Source of the DNA: a bacterium
GTDB lineage: Bacteria > Margulisbacteria > Marinamargulisbacteria > SXXA01 > JAHFDB01
DNA: 33,070 nucleotides
Reading direction: 5' to 3'
NCBI GenBank assembly: GCA_023249285.1
Contig: JAHFCZ010000008.1
Location: 1-33,070, forward strand
Under the pieces are notes generated by a model. It was not told the origin of the DNA, searched no databases, and was given only the letters and a program-made list of their open reading frames with translations. This document shows, in pieces, positions 1-7,008 of this stretch (positions are counted from its first letter, which is position 1; each line of letters starts with the position of its first letter). The position numbers were made by a program, and so were the translations under genes.

Positions 1-15
1 TACTTTCTTTTTTTG

Positions 16-24
16 TGGTATAAC
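16..24 (+). promoter_or_regulatory. Possible extended -10 element upstream of priA
   Basis: The bases TGGTATAAC read as an extended -10 box (TGn followed by TATAAC, one mismatch to TATAAT). Transcription would start about seven bases downstream, at or next to the ATG at 31, which would make the priA message leaderless or nearly so. No Shine-Dalgarno sequence is visible before that ATG. The window begins too close to judge a -35 box, so this is only a suggestion. Confidence 0.3.
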
Positions 25-30
25 GAGTCC

Positions 31-2010
31 ATGTCAGAACAATGTGCAAAGGTATTGATTTTTCGCGGTGTGAAGCCCTATTTCACGTACGTTGTCCCGC
101 CTGAGTTAGCGACGAATATTCAGGTCGGACAGCAAGTCTCTGCGCCGTTCGGTTCCGGACACGTTTCCGGGTTAGTGTGTGACTTATATTTGAACGAAGG
201 TGTGGACGCCAAAGCACGGTATAAGTCAATTACGTCCATTCTACCCGATCAGGTACCGATTGATCAACAGATGGTTAAATTGGTGATGTGGGTCAGTGAG
301 TTTTATTTGGTGACGCCCTATACGGCGTATCAGACTGTGGTTGGCAAACACAAACGGGTAAACCTCCCTCCAACTCCGGAAAAATTGCCCATCTTATCGG
401 CTCCTTACCCCCTTACAGACGAGCAACGGGTCATTGTCGATACGCTTTCGGCCCAAGATGGATTTTATGAGGCTTTGGTGCAAGGTGTGACGGGAAGCGG
501 AAAAACTGAAGTGTACCTCCAGTTGGTTGCTCATGTGCTATCTAAGCATAAATCATCCTTAATTTTAATTCCTGAAATTGGGCTTACGCCTCAGCTTTCA
601 GAACGTTTTGAATCACGTTTCCCAGGTCGTGTCGCTGTACTGCATTCGGGCCTAAGCCCTGTGAAGCGTAATAAAACTTGGCAGCAAATCCAACGGGGTG
701 ATTTTGAAATTGTAATCGGGCCTCGTTCTGCCCTTTTTGCGCCCTTAAAAAATTTAGGCTTGATTGTGATTGATGAGACCCATGATATGTCTTTTAAGCA
801 AGATAGCCAGCCTCGGTATTATGCCCATGATATCGCGAGATTTTTGGCCCGGGACACTGAGGCATTATTGGTCCATGGTTCTGCAACCCCTGCTGTCGAT
901 TTGATTTATCGGGCTCGACATGAAACAGGAATGGGGTATTTTGTGATGCATTACCGGGCAAACGCGAAGCCCTTACCTGAAGTTCGATTGGTGGATATGC
1001 GCATGCAAACCAATGATGGCGAAGCCATTTTGTCTCAACCGGTGAGAAGGGCAATCGCTGAGACCTTAGCTAAGCAGCAAAAGGTGATGATTTTACTTAA
1101 TCGTCGGGGCTATTCGACGTATGTGCTTTGTGGGAAATGTCAAAAGGTACATGTGTGTCCGACCTGTAAATTGAGTTTAACCTACCATCGCGATCGCTCC
1201 TATCAATGCCATCGCTGTCATGTGCGATTTCCGTTCACGACCCAGTGTTCGTTTTGCCAGCGGGATGCGCTCAAGCTCAGTGGCTTAGGGATCCAAAAAG
1301 TAGATGTAGAGCTGATGCGTTATTTTCCTTCTGCAAAGATCTTGCGAATGGATCGGGACATTGCTACCACCGCCAAGAAGATTGAGGCCACCTTGGCTGA
1401 ATTTCGGGCCTCTGGTGATATTTTGCTGGGAACCCAGATGATTGCAAAGGGGCATGATATCCCAGAAGTTACTTTGGTTATTGTTTTAGGCATTGACGCT
1501 ACGATGAATTTGCCGGATTTTTCAGCTACAGAACGGACGTTTCAGCTCATTACCCAAGTTGCAGGTCGTGCGGGGCGTGGCGAGCATTCAGGGTATGTGA
1601 TGATCCAGACGCACTATCCTGAGCATTATGCGATGGTGCATGCGAGTACCCATGATATGGCTGGGTTTTATACCCAAGAAATTGGCTTTCGAGAGGCGAT
1701 GCGCTATCCCCCTTTTTCGGAGCTATTACTGGTTATTTTTTCGTCTGAAGACCGGCAGCTAGTCCAGTCTTTTGCGCAACGTTATGCTCAGAAATTAAGT
1801 CAATTGGCAGCACCCTTAGGGGATGACTTGGACTGTTTGGGCCCAGCGCCGGCACCTATTGAACGGGTAGGTGACTACTATCGGTGGCATTTACTCTTAA
1901 AAACCTCTGCCGAACACGTTTTAGAAGTGAAGGAAATTCTTAAGGCGTTGCCAGTCCCACCTCAAAATATTCGGCTTTTATACGACTTAAGCCCTAAATC
2001 GGTACTTTAA
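31..2010 (+). CDS. priA: Primosomal replication restart helicase PriA, lacking the usual winged-helix region
   Basis: PriA is a 3'-5' superfamily 2 DNA helicase that reloads the replisome at stalled forks. The 659-residue product from ATG 31 shows the 3'-DNA-end-binding N-terminus (about residues 1-100), Walker A GVTGSGKT (about 152-159), Walker B as DETH (about 248-251; DEEH in E. coli), GSATP, and an eight-cysteine zinc module (about 367-411, in CxxC pairs). The C-terminal helicase core ends in the motif QVAGRAGRG. The E. coli protein is 732 residues with Walker A near 225. Here the segment between the N-domain and helicase is about 70 residues shorter, so the winged helix seems to be missing. 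An in-frame TTG at 13 is a poorer start. The gene's stop overlaps the convergent fliG-like gene by 4 bp. Confidence 0.95.
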   Translation: MSEQCAKVLIFRGVKPYFTYVVPPELATNIQVGQQVSAPFGSGHVSGLVCDLYLNEGVDAKARYKSITSILPDQVPIDQQMVKLVMWVSEFYLVTPYTAYQTVVGKHKRVNLPPTPEKLPILSAPYPLTDEQRVIVDTLSAQDGFYEALVQGVTGSGKTEVYLQLVAHVLSKHKSSLILIPEIGLTPQLSERFESRFPGRVAVLHSGLSPVKRNKTWQQIQRGDFEIVIGPRSALFAPLKNLGLIVIDETHDMSFKQDSQPRYYAHDIARFLARDTEALLVHGSATPAVDLIYRARHETGMGYFVMHYRANAKPLPEVRLVDMRMQTNDGEAILSQPVRRAIAETLAKQQKVMILLNRRGYSTYVLCGKCQKVHVCPTCKLSLTYHRDRSYQCHRCHVRFPFTTQCSFCQRDALKLSGLGIQKVDVELMRYFPSAKILRMDRDIATTAKKIEATLAEFRASGDILLGTQMIAKGHDIPEVTLVIVLGIDATMNLPDFSATERTFQLITQVAGRAGRGEHSGYVMIQTHYPEHYAMVHASTHDMAGFYTQEIGFREAMRYPPFSELLLVIFSSEDRQLVQSFAQRYAQKLSQLAAPLGDDLDCLGPAPAPIERVGDYYRWHLLLKTSAEHVLEVKEILKALPVPPQNIRLLYDLSPKSVL

Positions 2011-2687
2011 AACCCAGAGAAATTCCAGCCATTTTCGGATTCGGTTTCAGCTTTAGGTTCTTCGGCATCTGAGCTGCCAAATGAGGAAAATGAAAATGAT
2101 GCAGGCTCTTTGTTATTTTCCTGAGTCTGAGCGTCCTCTTGTGCAAGGTCATCTTCTTCTTTGTGGATAAAGATTTCTTGGTAAAGCGATTGAAAGATTT
2201 GGTCGGAGAGTGGCAGCGAAGAGACATTAATACTTTCGATCATTTCGACTTGATCCGCAGTCATTTGCTCTAGAATTTTAGCTTTGAGATCCTCATCAAT
2301 TTTGGAGAGGACAAAGGCTGTGATTTGGTGCTTCTGTTTGCTTAAGATGCTGGCAATTTTTTCGGGTGTTCGTACGTCTCCTGGTTGAGGTGAAGTGGGT
2401 TCTTCTTCGGCTTGGAATAAACTGCTGAGCCCGTCTTGGCCAGGCATTTCAAGATTTTCAAGAGAGGCTGTTCCGGTTTCGGTGGAGGGTGATAGGGGTG
2501 CCGGAGATTTGCCATTTTGGATACTGGCAAGGAGTTCTTGGATGGCTTTTGGGGTTTTTTCGGGCGTTTCTTCTAAAGAGCTGCTTAAAAAGCGGACGCT
2601 TGCTTCAGAAAGATAAGGCAAAATTTTACTGGTTTGATCGTCCAGAAGTGAAAATAAGAGGAGGGCTTTTTGTTTATTGGTTAACAT
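2007..2687 (-). CDS. fliG: FliG-like protein without the C-terminal torque domain
   Basis: This is the last gene of the flagellar operon, 10 bp after fliF and preceded by a clear AAAGGAG ribosome site. FliG normally sits here and joins the MS ring (through FliF) to FliM and the stator. Residues 1-58 (starting MLTNKQKALLLFSLL) resemble the FliG N-domain. Residues about 106-175 (RTPEKIASILSKQ onwards, then a helix ending in Leu/Lys repeats) resemble a middle or ARM-type repeat. Residues 59-105 are a Pro/Ser/Thr linker, and 176-226 are an acidic, Ser-rich tail. At 226 residues it is about a third shorter than usual FliG (about 340). I see neither the EHPQR FliM-binding motif nor the charged C-terminal motor helix. 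Position supports fliG; sequence support is moderate. A FliH-like adaptor is the alternative. Confidence 0.55.
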   Translation of the reverse strand: MLTNKQKALLLFSLLDDQTSKILPYLSEASVRFLSSSLEETPEKTPKAIQELLASIQNGKSPAPLSPSTETGTASLENLEMPGQDGLSSLFQAEEEPTSPQPGDVRTPEKIASILSKQKHQITAFVLSKIDEDLKAKILEQMTADQVEMIESINVSSLPLSDQIFQSLYQEIFIHKEEDDLAQEDAQTQENNKEPASFSFSSFGSSDAEEPKAETESENGWNFSGF

Positions 2688-2697
2688 CGTGGCTCCT

Positions 2698-4260
2698 TTA
2701 TTCTGTTACCCAGGATTCAATAAGATTTGCAATCGCTTGGGGGTCTCGATTGGTATATTCGCGAATTTCCTGGATTTGTGTTTCGGGATTGAGCTCATCT
2801 TGAAGGGATGAAAAGTCAGTGTCTCTGTCAAAGCTCCCCATCATTTCGTCGGGGGTTTTGACCCGATTTTTACGGAGTCGTCTCCAGAGGGTATACCCCG
2901 CACCCAGGCTGGCAACAACCCCTATGGTGTAAGGTGCCATACGACTAAGGAAGTTAATAATTTTTCGCCATTTTTGGCGTTGTACCAATTTTTTTCGCTC
3001 TTCTTCACTGAGGAGTCTAAAGTCGGCTTTGTTCAATTGAATCGTATCCCGCCCTTTGACGTACCCAATGGCGCTGGCAATGGTATTGAAAATTTGTTTT
3101 TTAAGGACTTGATCCAAGAAAATATCTTGCCTGGAATTGTCCACCACGATGCTTGTGGTCAGTCGTTTGATATCCACGATTTCTCCGTTTTCAAGCGGGC
3201 CTAAATCGGCGTTAATGGCAATTTTAAAGCTGCCTTCGGGTAGTATCCCGATGAGCTGGTCATAGGCACGATTTTCAAGAGAGGCTTCGTATTTTTGTTT
3301 CACTTCCTGCCATTTTTTGATTTCGTCAAAATTGGGAATGATCGGGGTGCCAATAGGGGTGTTTTCTTCGAGTTTCACTGCATTCGGGCTTGAGACCACC
3401 GGATTGCGTCGGGCATCCTTGGCCGCCATGCGTTCAAAGATACCATTCGACAGGACTTTCCCTTCCGTATCGATTACCGAAACATTTTCGGGCTGAAGAT
3501 TTTCAACTGCATTTGCGACCAATTGGATGATGCTAAACACCACATCGTCTGTAATCGCCGTACCCGGATATTTACGCACTAAGATTGAGGCGGTGACCGG
3601 GGGTTGGGTCACGGCGAAGAGTCGTTGCTCAGGCAACACAATTTGAACCTTGCAGTTTTCAATCATTTCAAATTGGAGAATGGCTTTTTCAAGCTCTCCA
3701 GATAAGGCACGTACAAAACGAACTCGTTTGTCAAACTCAGTCACCCCTAGGGTTTGGGAGTTATCTAAGAGCTCATAACCCTTATTCGATCCGCCTGGGA
3801 GTCCTTTAATCGCAAGTAGGTTTTTGGCCTCTTCCATTTTCTTTTCATCTACGGAAAGGGCAAAGTTTTTCCCCTTTTGCTCGGTTGTAAAGGGAATATC
3901 GGCCATGCTCAATTCTTTGAGTGCTTTAGCGGTTTCGTCGATACTCAAATCATAGAGCTTTACATACTTGATTTTTTTATCAACTTTTTTCCTGGCTTCA
4001 GTTTTTTCTTTTTGTGCGATTTCTTCGACTTTTTCTTTATTTGGTGAGTCTTGAAGCGAGGACATTTTTCGCTTGGCTTTGAGGCTGTCAGAATCGCTTG
4101 GCGAGGCAAAGAACATAAAGTAAACCCCAGCCAGTACGACCATGCCCACCGAACTCACAATCAGGGGAATACGATAATTGGCCCAAAATGAGGGGGCTTC
4201 TTGTGGGGTTACTGTCTCAGCGAAATCCTGCTGATCGTCATCAAAGTCAAGCTCGGCCAT
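2698..4260 (-). CDS. fliF: Flagellar MS-ring protein FliF
   Basis: FliF forms the inner-membrane ring on which the export gate and rod are built. The 520-residue product has TM1 at 31-52 and a Lys/Glu-rich charged spacer at about 58-98. Ring-building motifs 1 and 2 follow at about 99-275, with the family-typical GLPGGSNKGYELLD and GVTEFDKRVRFVRALSGELE. Motif 3 lies at about 325-410, TM2 at about 441-459, and a cytoplasmic tail at 493-519 (QEIREYTNRDPQAIANLIESW) matches the FliG-binding helix pair. Two features are odd. Most FliF proteins go nearly straight from TM1 into motif 1. The long insertion in motif 3 that forms the beta-collar also appears absent, because strands at 345-353 and 364-374 are almost adjacent. 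The gene starts 8 bp after fliE with an AGGA site. Confidence 0.93.
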   Translation of the reverse strand: MAELDFDDDQQDFAETVTPQEAPSFWANYRIPLIVSSVGMVVLAGVYFMFFASPSDSDSLKAKRKMSSLQDSPNKEKVEEIAQKEKTEARKKVDKKIKYVKLYDLSIDETAKALKELSMADIPFTTEQKGKNFALSVDEKKMEEAKNLLAIKGLPGGSNKGYELLDNSQTLGVTEFDKRVRFVRALSGELEKAILQFEMIENCKVQIVLPEQRLFAVTQPPVTASILVRKYPGTAITDDVVFSIIQLVANAVENLQPENVSVIDTEGKVLSNGIFERMAAKDARRNPVVSSPNAVKLEENTPIGTPIIPNFDEIKKWQEVKQKYEASLENRAYDQLIGILPEGSFKIAINADLGPLENGEIVDIKRLTTSIVVDNSRQDIFLDQVLKKQIFNTIASAIGYVKGRDTIQLNKADFRLLSEEERKKLVQRQKWRKIINFLSRMAPYTIGVVASLGAGYTLWRRLRKNRVKTPDEMMGSFDRDTDFSSLQDELNPETQIQEIREYTNRDPQAIANLIESWVTE

Positions 4261-4268
4261 CTGCTATC

Positions 4269-4994
4269 CTATACCTGCATATTCTGAATTTCTTTAAAGG
4301 TTTGTGTGACTTGGTTGACCATGGTCATTGCAAAAGATATGGCGACCCCCACTTTGGCTTTAATGAGGGCGAGCTCTTCCATGCTCACTTTTCCCTCTAC
4401 AAAATCTTGTGTCATTGTGTCGGACGGATTTTCAAGGTCGGAGACCATTTCAAAAAAGTCCATGGCTTTATCTAAAAAGATTTGAAAAGGTGTGACCGAG
4501 ATTTTTCCATTCGGGGTATTGGCAATGACTGCGCCCGGTCGACGTCGGATCAATCCATTGTTTTGAACCACGCGTTGTTGGGGTTGTTGTGCGGTGGGAA
4601 GCTGCGCCATCAAGCGATTTTCAGGGTCAAATTTTCGTATGATTCCGCTTGGGAGATCTTTCAACCCTGTGTTTTTACGTGGTGAAACGCCATTTTCTTC
4701 AACGACACCCCGCAAAATTCCTTTTCCAGGATTTGCAGCGCTTGAAACACTTTCGGCTTCGCCTTCTGTAGGTTCGTCATCAAGAATATGGACGTGTTTC
4801 TTTTTGAGTTCTTCAATGGCTTTGGTGGCAATCTGGCTAATAAGCCCGATTTTTTCCTCACCCTTAAGGCTGCTGTTTTTGACATCCATTGCTTGTTGGA
4901 GCATTTGCTGGAAAAGCTCTTGATTGGCCGCAGGAGAACTGAAGCTACGAGAGACTTTTGCTGGATGGGGAGTATTACTTAGCGCACCTATCAT
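4269..4994 (-). CDS. fliE: FliE rod-base protein with a long N-terminal extension
   Basis: FliE connects the MS ring to the first rod subunit. Only residues 169-241 match the family: a helical segment beginning PFQIFLDKAMDFFE, then SMEELALIKAKVGVAISF, and the characteristic end EIQNMQV (commonly EIMRMQV). Typical FliE is about 100 residues, so residues 1-168 are extra. They comprise a helical stretch at about 25-67, an acidic patch, and a Gly/Arg/Pro-rich region including RRRPGAVIANTPNG. No hydrophobic leader is present, unlike the neighbouring rod proteins. Order flgB-flgC-fliE-fliF-fliG is canonical, which firmly supports the call. The start has a good AAAGGA site 9 bp after flgC. Confidence 0.85.
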   Translation of the reverse strand: MIGALSNTPHPAKVSRSFSSPAANQELFQQMLQQAMDVKNSSLKGEEKIGLISQIATKAIEELKKKHVHILDDEPTEGEAESVSSAANPGKGILRGVVEENGVSPRKNTGLKDLPSGIIRKFDPENRLMAQLPTAQQPQQRVVQNNGLIRRRPGAVIANTPNGKISVTPFQIFLDKAMDFFEMVSDLENPSDTMTQDFVEGKVSMEELALIKAKVGVAISFAMTMVNQVTQTFKEIQNMQV

Positions 4995-5003
4995 GAAAAT
5001 CCT

Positions 5004-5474
5004 TTACTTGAGGGTGTCAATGACTGCTTGATAAATGGCCTTGGTTGTTTTGAGGCATGTTGCATTGGCTTCGTACATGACCTCCGTGTAAGACAAATTA
5101 ATCATCTCTTCGGTTAAATTTACGTTTGGCCACCATCGATTTCCATCCTGCATGGTGTCTGGTCCGGTACCGTCAGGATAAGTGTAGAAGGGTTCTCTGC
5201 TTTTTTCAATGGATTTCACCCTCACTCCACCTTTGTAGGGCTCCATGACCGTGTACTTTTTTTGGTAAGGAAGCCCGGTTTCCTCAACCCTAGCGGTGGA
5301 ATTGTTGGCCACGTTTTCTGCTATGGTAGCTAGCCGGATTTTCTGGGCTATCATGCCGGATGTGCTTGCATCTAACGCGCTTTCCAAACTCATGGCTGGG
5401 AAATTGGCTTGCGCAAAACTGCTGGACGCTTGAAAGAGAAAAATTGATAGCAATACAAATTTTGTTTTTGGCAT
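5004..5474 (-). CDS. flgC: Proximal rod protein FlgC with an apparent Sec signal peptide
   Basis: FlgC is a proximal rod subunit. From residue 28 the protein matches it well: MSLESALDASTSGMIAQK aligns with the usual FlgC start, the middle has GLPYQKKYTVMEP, and the C-terminus has WWPNVNLTEEMINL with MYEANATCLKTTKAI. Ahead of that are 27 residues with a basic start (MPKTK), a hydrophobic core (FVLLSIFLFQA) and SSSFAQA, which reads as a classical signal peptide with cleavage after A21 or A23. FlgC is normally exported without a cleaved leader. An internal ATG at 5393 would give the canonical start, but it has no ribosome site and would leave an 85 bp gap in an operon whose other junctions in this part are 9 bp or less. 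The start at 5474 lies 4 bp after flgB and is preferred. Confidence 0.9.
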   Translation of the reverse strand: MPKTKFVLLSIFLFQASSSFAQANFPAMSLESALDASTSGMIAQKIRLATIAENVANNSTARVEETGLPYQKKYTVMEPYKGGVRVKSIEKSREPFYTYPDGTGPDTMQDGNRWWPNVNLTEEMINLSYTEVMYEANATCLKTTKAIYQAVIDTLK

Positions 5475-5478
5475 TGGT

Positions 5479-5877
5479 TTATTTTCCCATGGTTACGATC
5501 CTTTTAAGGGCGTCGTTTTTGGATTTCCAGATGGTCAGGTAAGCGTTTAGTCTTTTAGAGTTTTCAGTCATCCGAGTCATATAGAATTCGAGGAGAACTT
5601 CTTGGGTATAACCGGTTTTTCCTGCTAGTTCTTGTAGCATGACTTGATCTTCTTTGGGAAGCACCGGCTTAAAATTGGGGACTGTCAGATTTGCGATGTT
5701 GTAGGCATAGAGCGCTTGTTTTTTGGATAAGGCACGGATGCCCTCTTGAACGGAGGTGTATTTGGTATTGTAAAAAATGGACTCTAGGGCAGCGGTATCT
5801 GCGTTCTGTGCTTGTACGACCACGGCGCTGTACGCTAGCAAAGCTATGCTGATGAGGGTCGCTGCAAGGGTGCGCAT
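5479..5877 (-). CDS. flgB: Proximal rod protein FlgB with an apparent Sec signal peptide
   Basis: FlgB is the most proximal rod subunit. Residues about 36-60 carry the rod-family motif (IRALSKKQALYAYNIANLTV followed by PNFKP), and the C-terminal helix (ENSKRLNAYLTIWKSKNDAL, RIVTMGK) matches FlgB ends. The first 23 residues, MRTLAATLISIALLAYSAVV then VQA, form a textbook signal peptide with cleavage after A23. The mature part is then about 109 residues, slightly short for FlgB (about 130). The gene starts at an ATG that shares one base with the stop of the sigma factor gene (TAATG), which implies translational coupling. It is followed 4 bp later by flgC. Divergence is appreciable, but position and end motifs make the call secure. 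Confidence 0.85.
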   Translation of the reverse strand: MRTLAATLISIALLAYSAVVVQAQNADTAALESIFYNTKYTSVQEGIRALSKKQALYAYNIANLTVPNFKPVLPKEDQVMLQELAGKTGYTQEVLLEFYMTRMTENSKRLNAYLTIWKSKNDALKRIVTMGK

Positions 5878-6617
5878 TATACGGCTTCCTTCAGTCGTCG
5901 TTTGAGTTTTTCAAGAATTTTAAGATGGATGCGACAGATTTTGCTGTTAGAGAAATTAAGTTTTTTGGCAATTTCTTTTTGCTTAAGATCTTCCACATAA
6001 AAAAGCTTAACAATTTGTTGTTCTTCCGGGCTTAGCTGCTGGACCGCTTCCCACACCGCATCCGAAGGCACGTCATCTTGGCTCATTGGCATCTCTCCAA
6101 TGATTTCGCCCTCATGGTATTCCTGGATGGCATCTAATGAAATGATGTAAGACATGGCCGTGCTTGAGATAACGCGTTGGACATATTCACCCAAGCGGGT
6201 GTTGTCGAGCTCTTCTCCTGCTTCGAGCGCATTTTCAACGAGATCTGCGATTTTATTTTGAATGTTTCTACGCTGTTCTTGGTAAGAAATAGGGTTTCGA
6301 TAACTCCATTCTTCCCGAATACGATCAAAAATCTCACCTTTGATCCGATAATAGGCATAGGTTGAAAACTTTGAGCCTTTGTTTTCTTTGAAGTTTTTCC
6401 TTGCTTTAATGAGTCCTTCAATTCCCCAGCTCACGAGGTCATTTTCTTCAATGCCGGTTGGAAGCTTGTGTTTTTTAAGGAAGATATTTGCAATGGCATG
6501 CACAAGACTCATGTGCTGGTCGATAAATTCTTCAGGAATGGTTTTGCTTTGCGGTTTTATGACCGCTTGGTATTTGAGCTGTTCGATGTTGAGCAGTTTT
6601 TTATTATCGGGGCTCAT
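5877..6617 (-). CDS. fliA: RNA polymerase sigma factor of the FliA/WhiG (sigma-28) type
   Basis: This 246-residue sigma-70 family protein has region 2 at about 34-105 (LVHAIANIFL, then DLVSWGIEGLIKARKNF, then KFSTYAYYRIKGEIFDRIRE). Region 3 lies around 110-165, and region 4 at about 192-243 (LSPEEQQIVKLFYVEDLKQK then EIAKKLNFSNSKICRI). The form FSTYAYYRIKG with DRIREEW is typical of FliA/SigD proteins, which transcribe flagellar genes. It sits inside the operon between the flgJ-like and flgB genes, overlapping both (14 bp and 1 bp), so its level is tied to basal-body gene expression and it may drive its own operon. No anti-sigma gene (flgM) is visible in the window. Confidence 0.9.
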   Translation of the reverse strand: MSPDNKKLLNIEQLKYQAVIKPQSKTIPEEFIDQHMSLVHAIANIFLKKHKLPTGIEENDLVSWGIEGLIKARKNFKENKGSKFSTYAYYRIKGEIFDRIREEWSYRNPISYQEQRRNIQNKIADLVENALEAGEELDNTRLGEYVQRVISSTAMSYIISLDAIQEYHEGEIIGEMPMSQDDVPSDAVWEAVQQLSPEEQQIVKLFYVEDLKQKEIAKKLNFSNSKICRIHLKILEKLKRRLKEAV

Positions 6618-7008
6618 TTTGGATGGCGGGTTTCTTTTTCTTTAGGATTAACCGTTTGAAGCCTAGTATATCGCGTTTTGCTAAAATTTTAGAGAACTCT
6701 TTTTTTTGCATCTCATCTTGAGCACTGGTATCCACGCCAAATCCGATGCTCTGCTTTTCTTCGTCGCTTAAAAGGGATGTTTTATTCATGCTTAAGGTAT
6801 CAGCAAAAATTTGTTCGATATAATATTGCTCGAAAGCTTCAATGGCTTCTTCATCCGTAAGGGGTTTTTTGTTGATGACCGCCATGTCCATCGGCAACTC
6901 TGGGCCAAAGTTAGAGTCTATGTCCTGTGCAATAACGATGCTTGGCATGATGAGTAATGCCAAGGCGAAGGCCAGGTGTTTAGGATTATAGAACTTCGAT
7001 ATCACCAA
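6604..7008 (-). CDS. flgJ: FlgJ-like rod-binding protein with an apparent signal peptide and no muramidase domain
   Basis: The product (134 residues) follows flgI as flgJ does in enteric bacteria. It starts at TTG 7008 or GTG 7005 and overlaps the flgI end by about 20 bp, suggesting coupled translation. Residues 1-27 form a signal peptide (core LAFALALLIMPSIVIA, cleavage after A27). Residues about 50-120 resemble the FlgJ N-terminal rod-capping domain: EAIEAFEQYYIEQIF, then a helix ending DILGFKRLIL. The C-terminal muramidase domain of enteric FlgJ is absent, as in many other phyla. FlgJ is usually exported by the flagellar apparatus, so a Sec leader is unusual. Similarity is weak; position supports the name. 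Confidence 0.6.
   Translation of the reverse strand: MVISKFYNPKHLAFALALLIMPSIVIAQDIDSNFGPELPMDMAVINKKPLTDEEAIEAFEQYYIEQIFADTLSMNKTSLLSDEEKQSIGFGVDTSAQDEMQKKEFSKILAKRDILGFKRLILKKKKPAIQNEPR

Noticed and set aside
5004-5393. Internal ATG 5393 as the true flgC start, which would remove the leader
   Set aside because: It has no ribosome site and would leave an 85 bp gap within a gapless operon, and three other genes in the operon have comparable leaders. It remains the main alternative to test.
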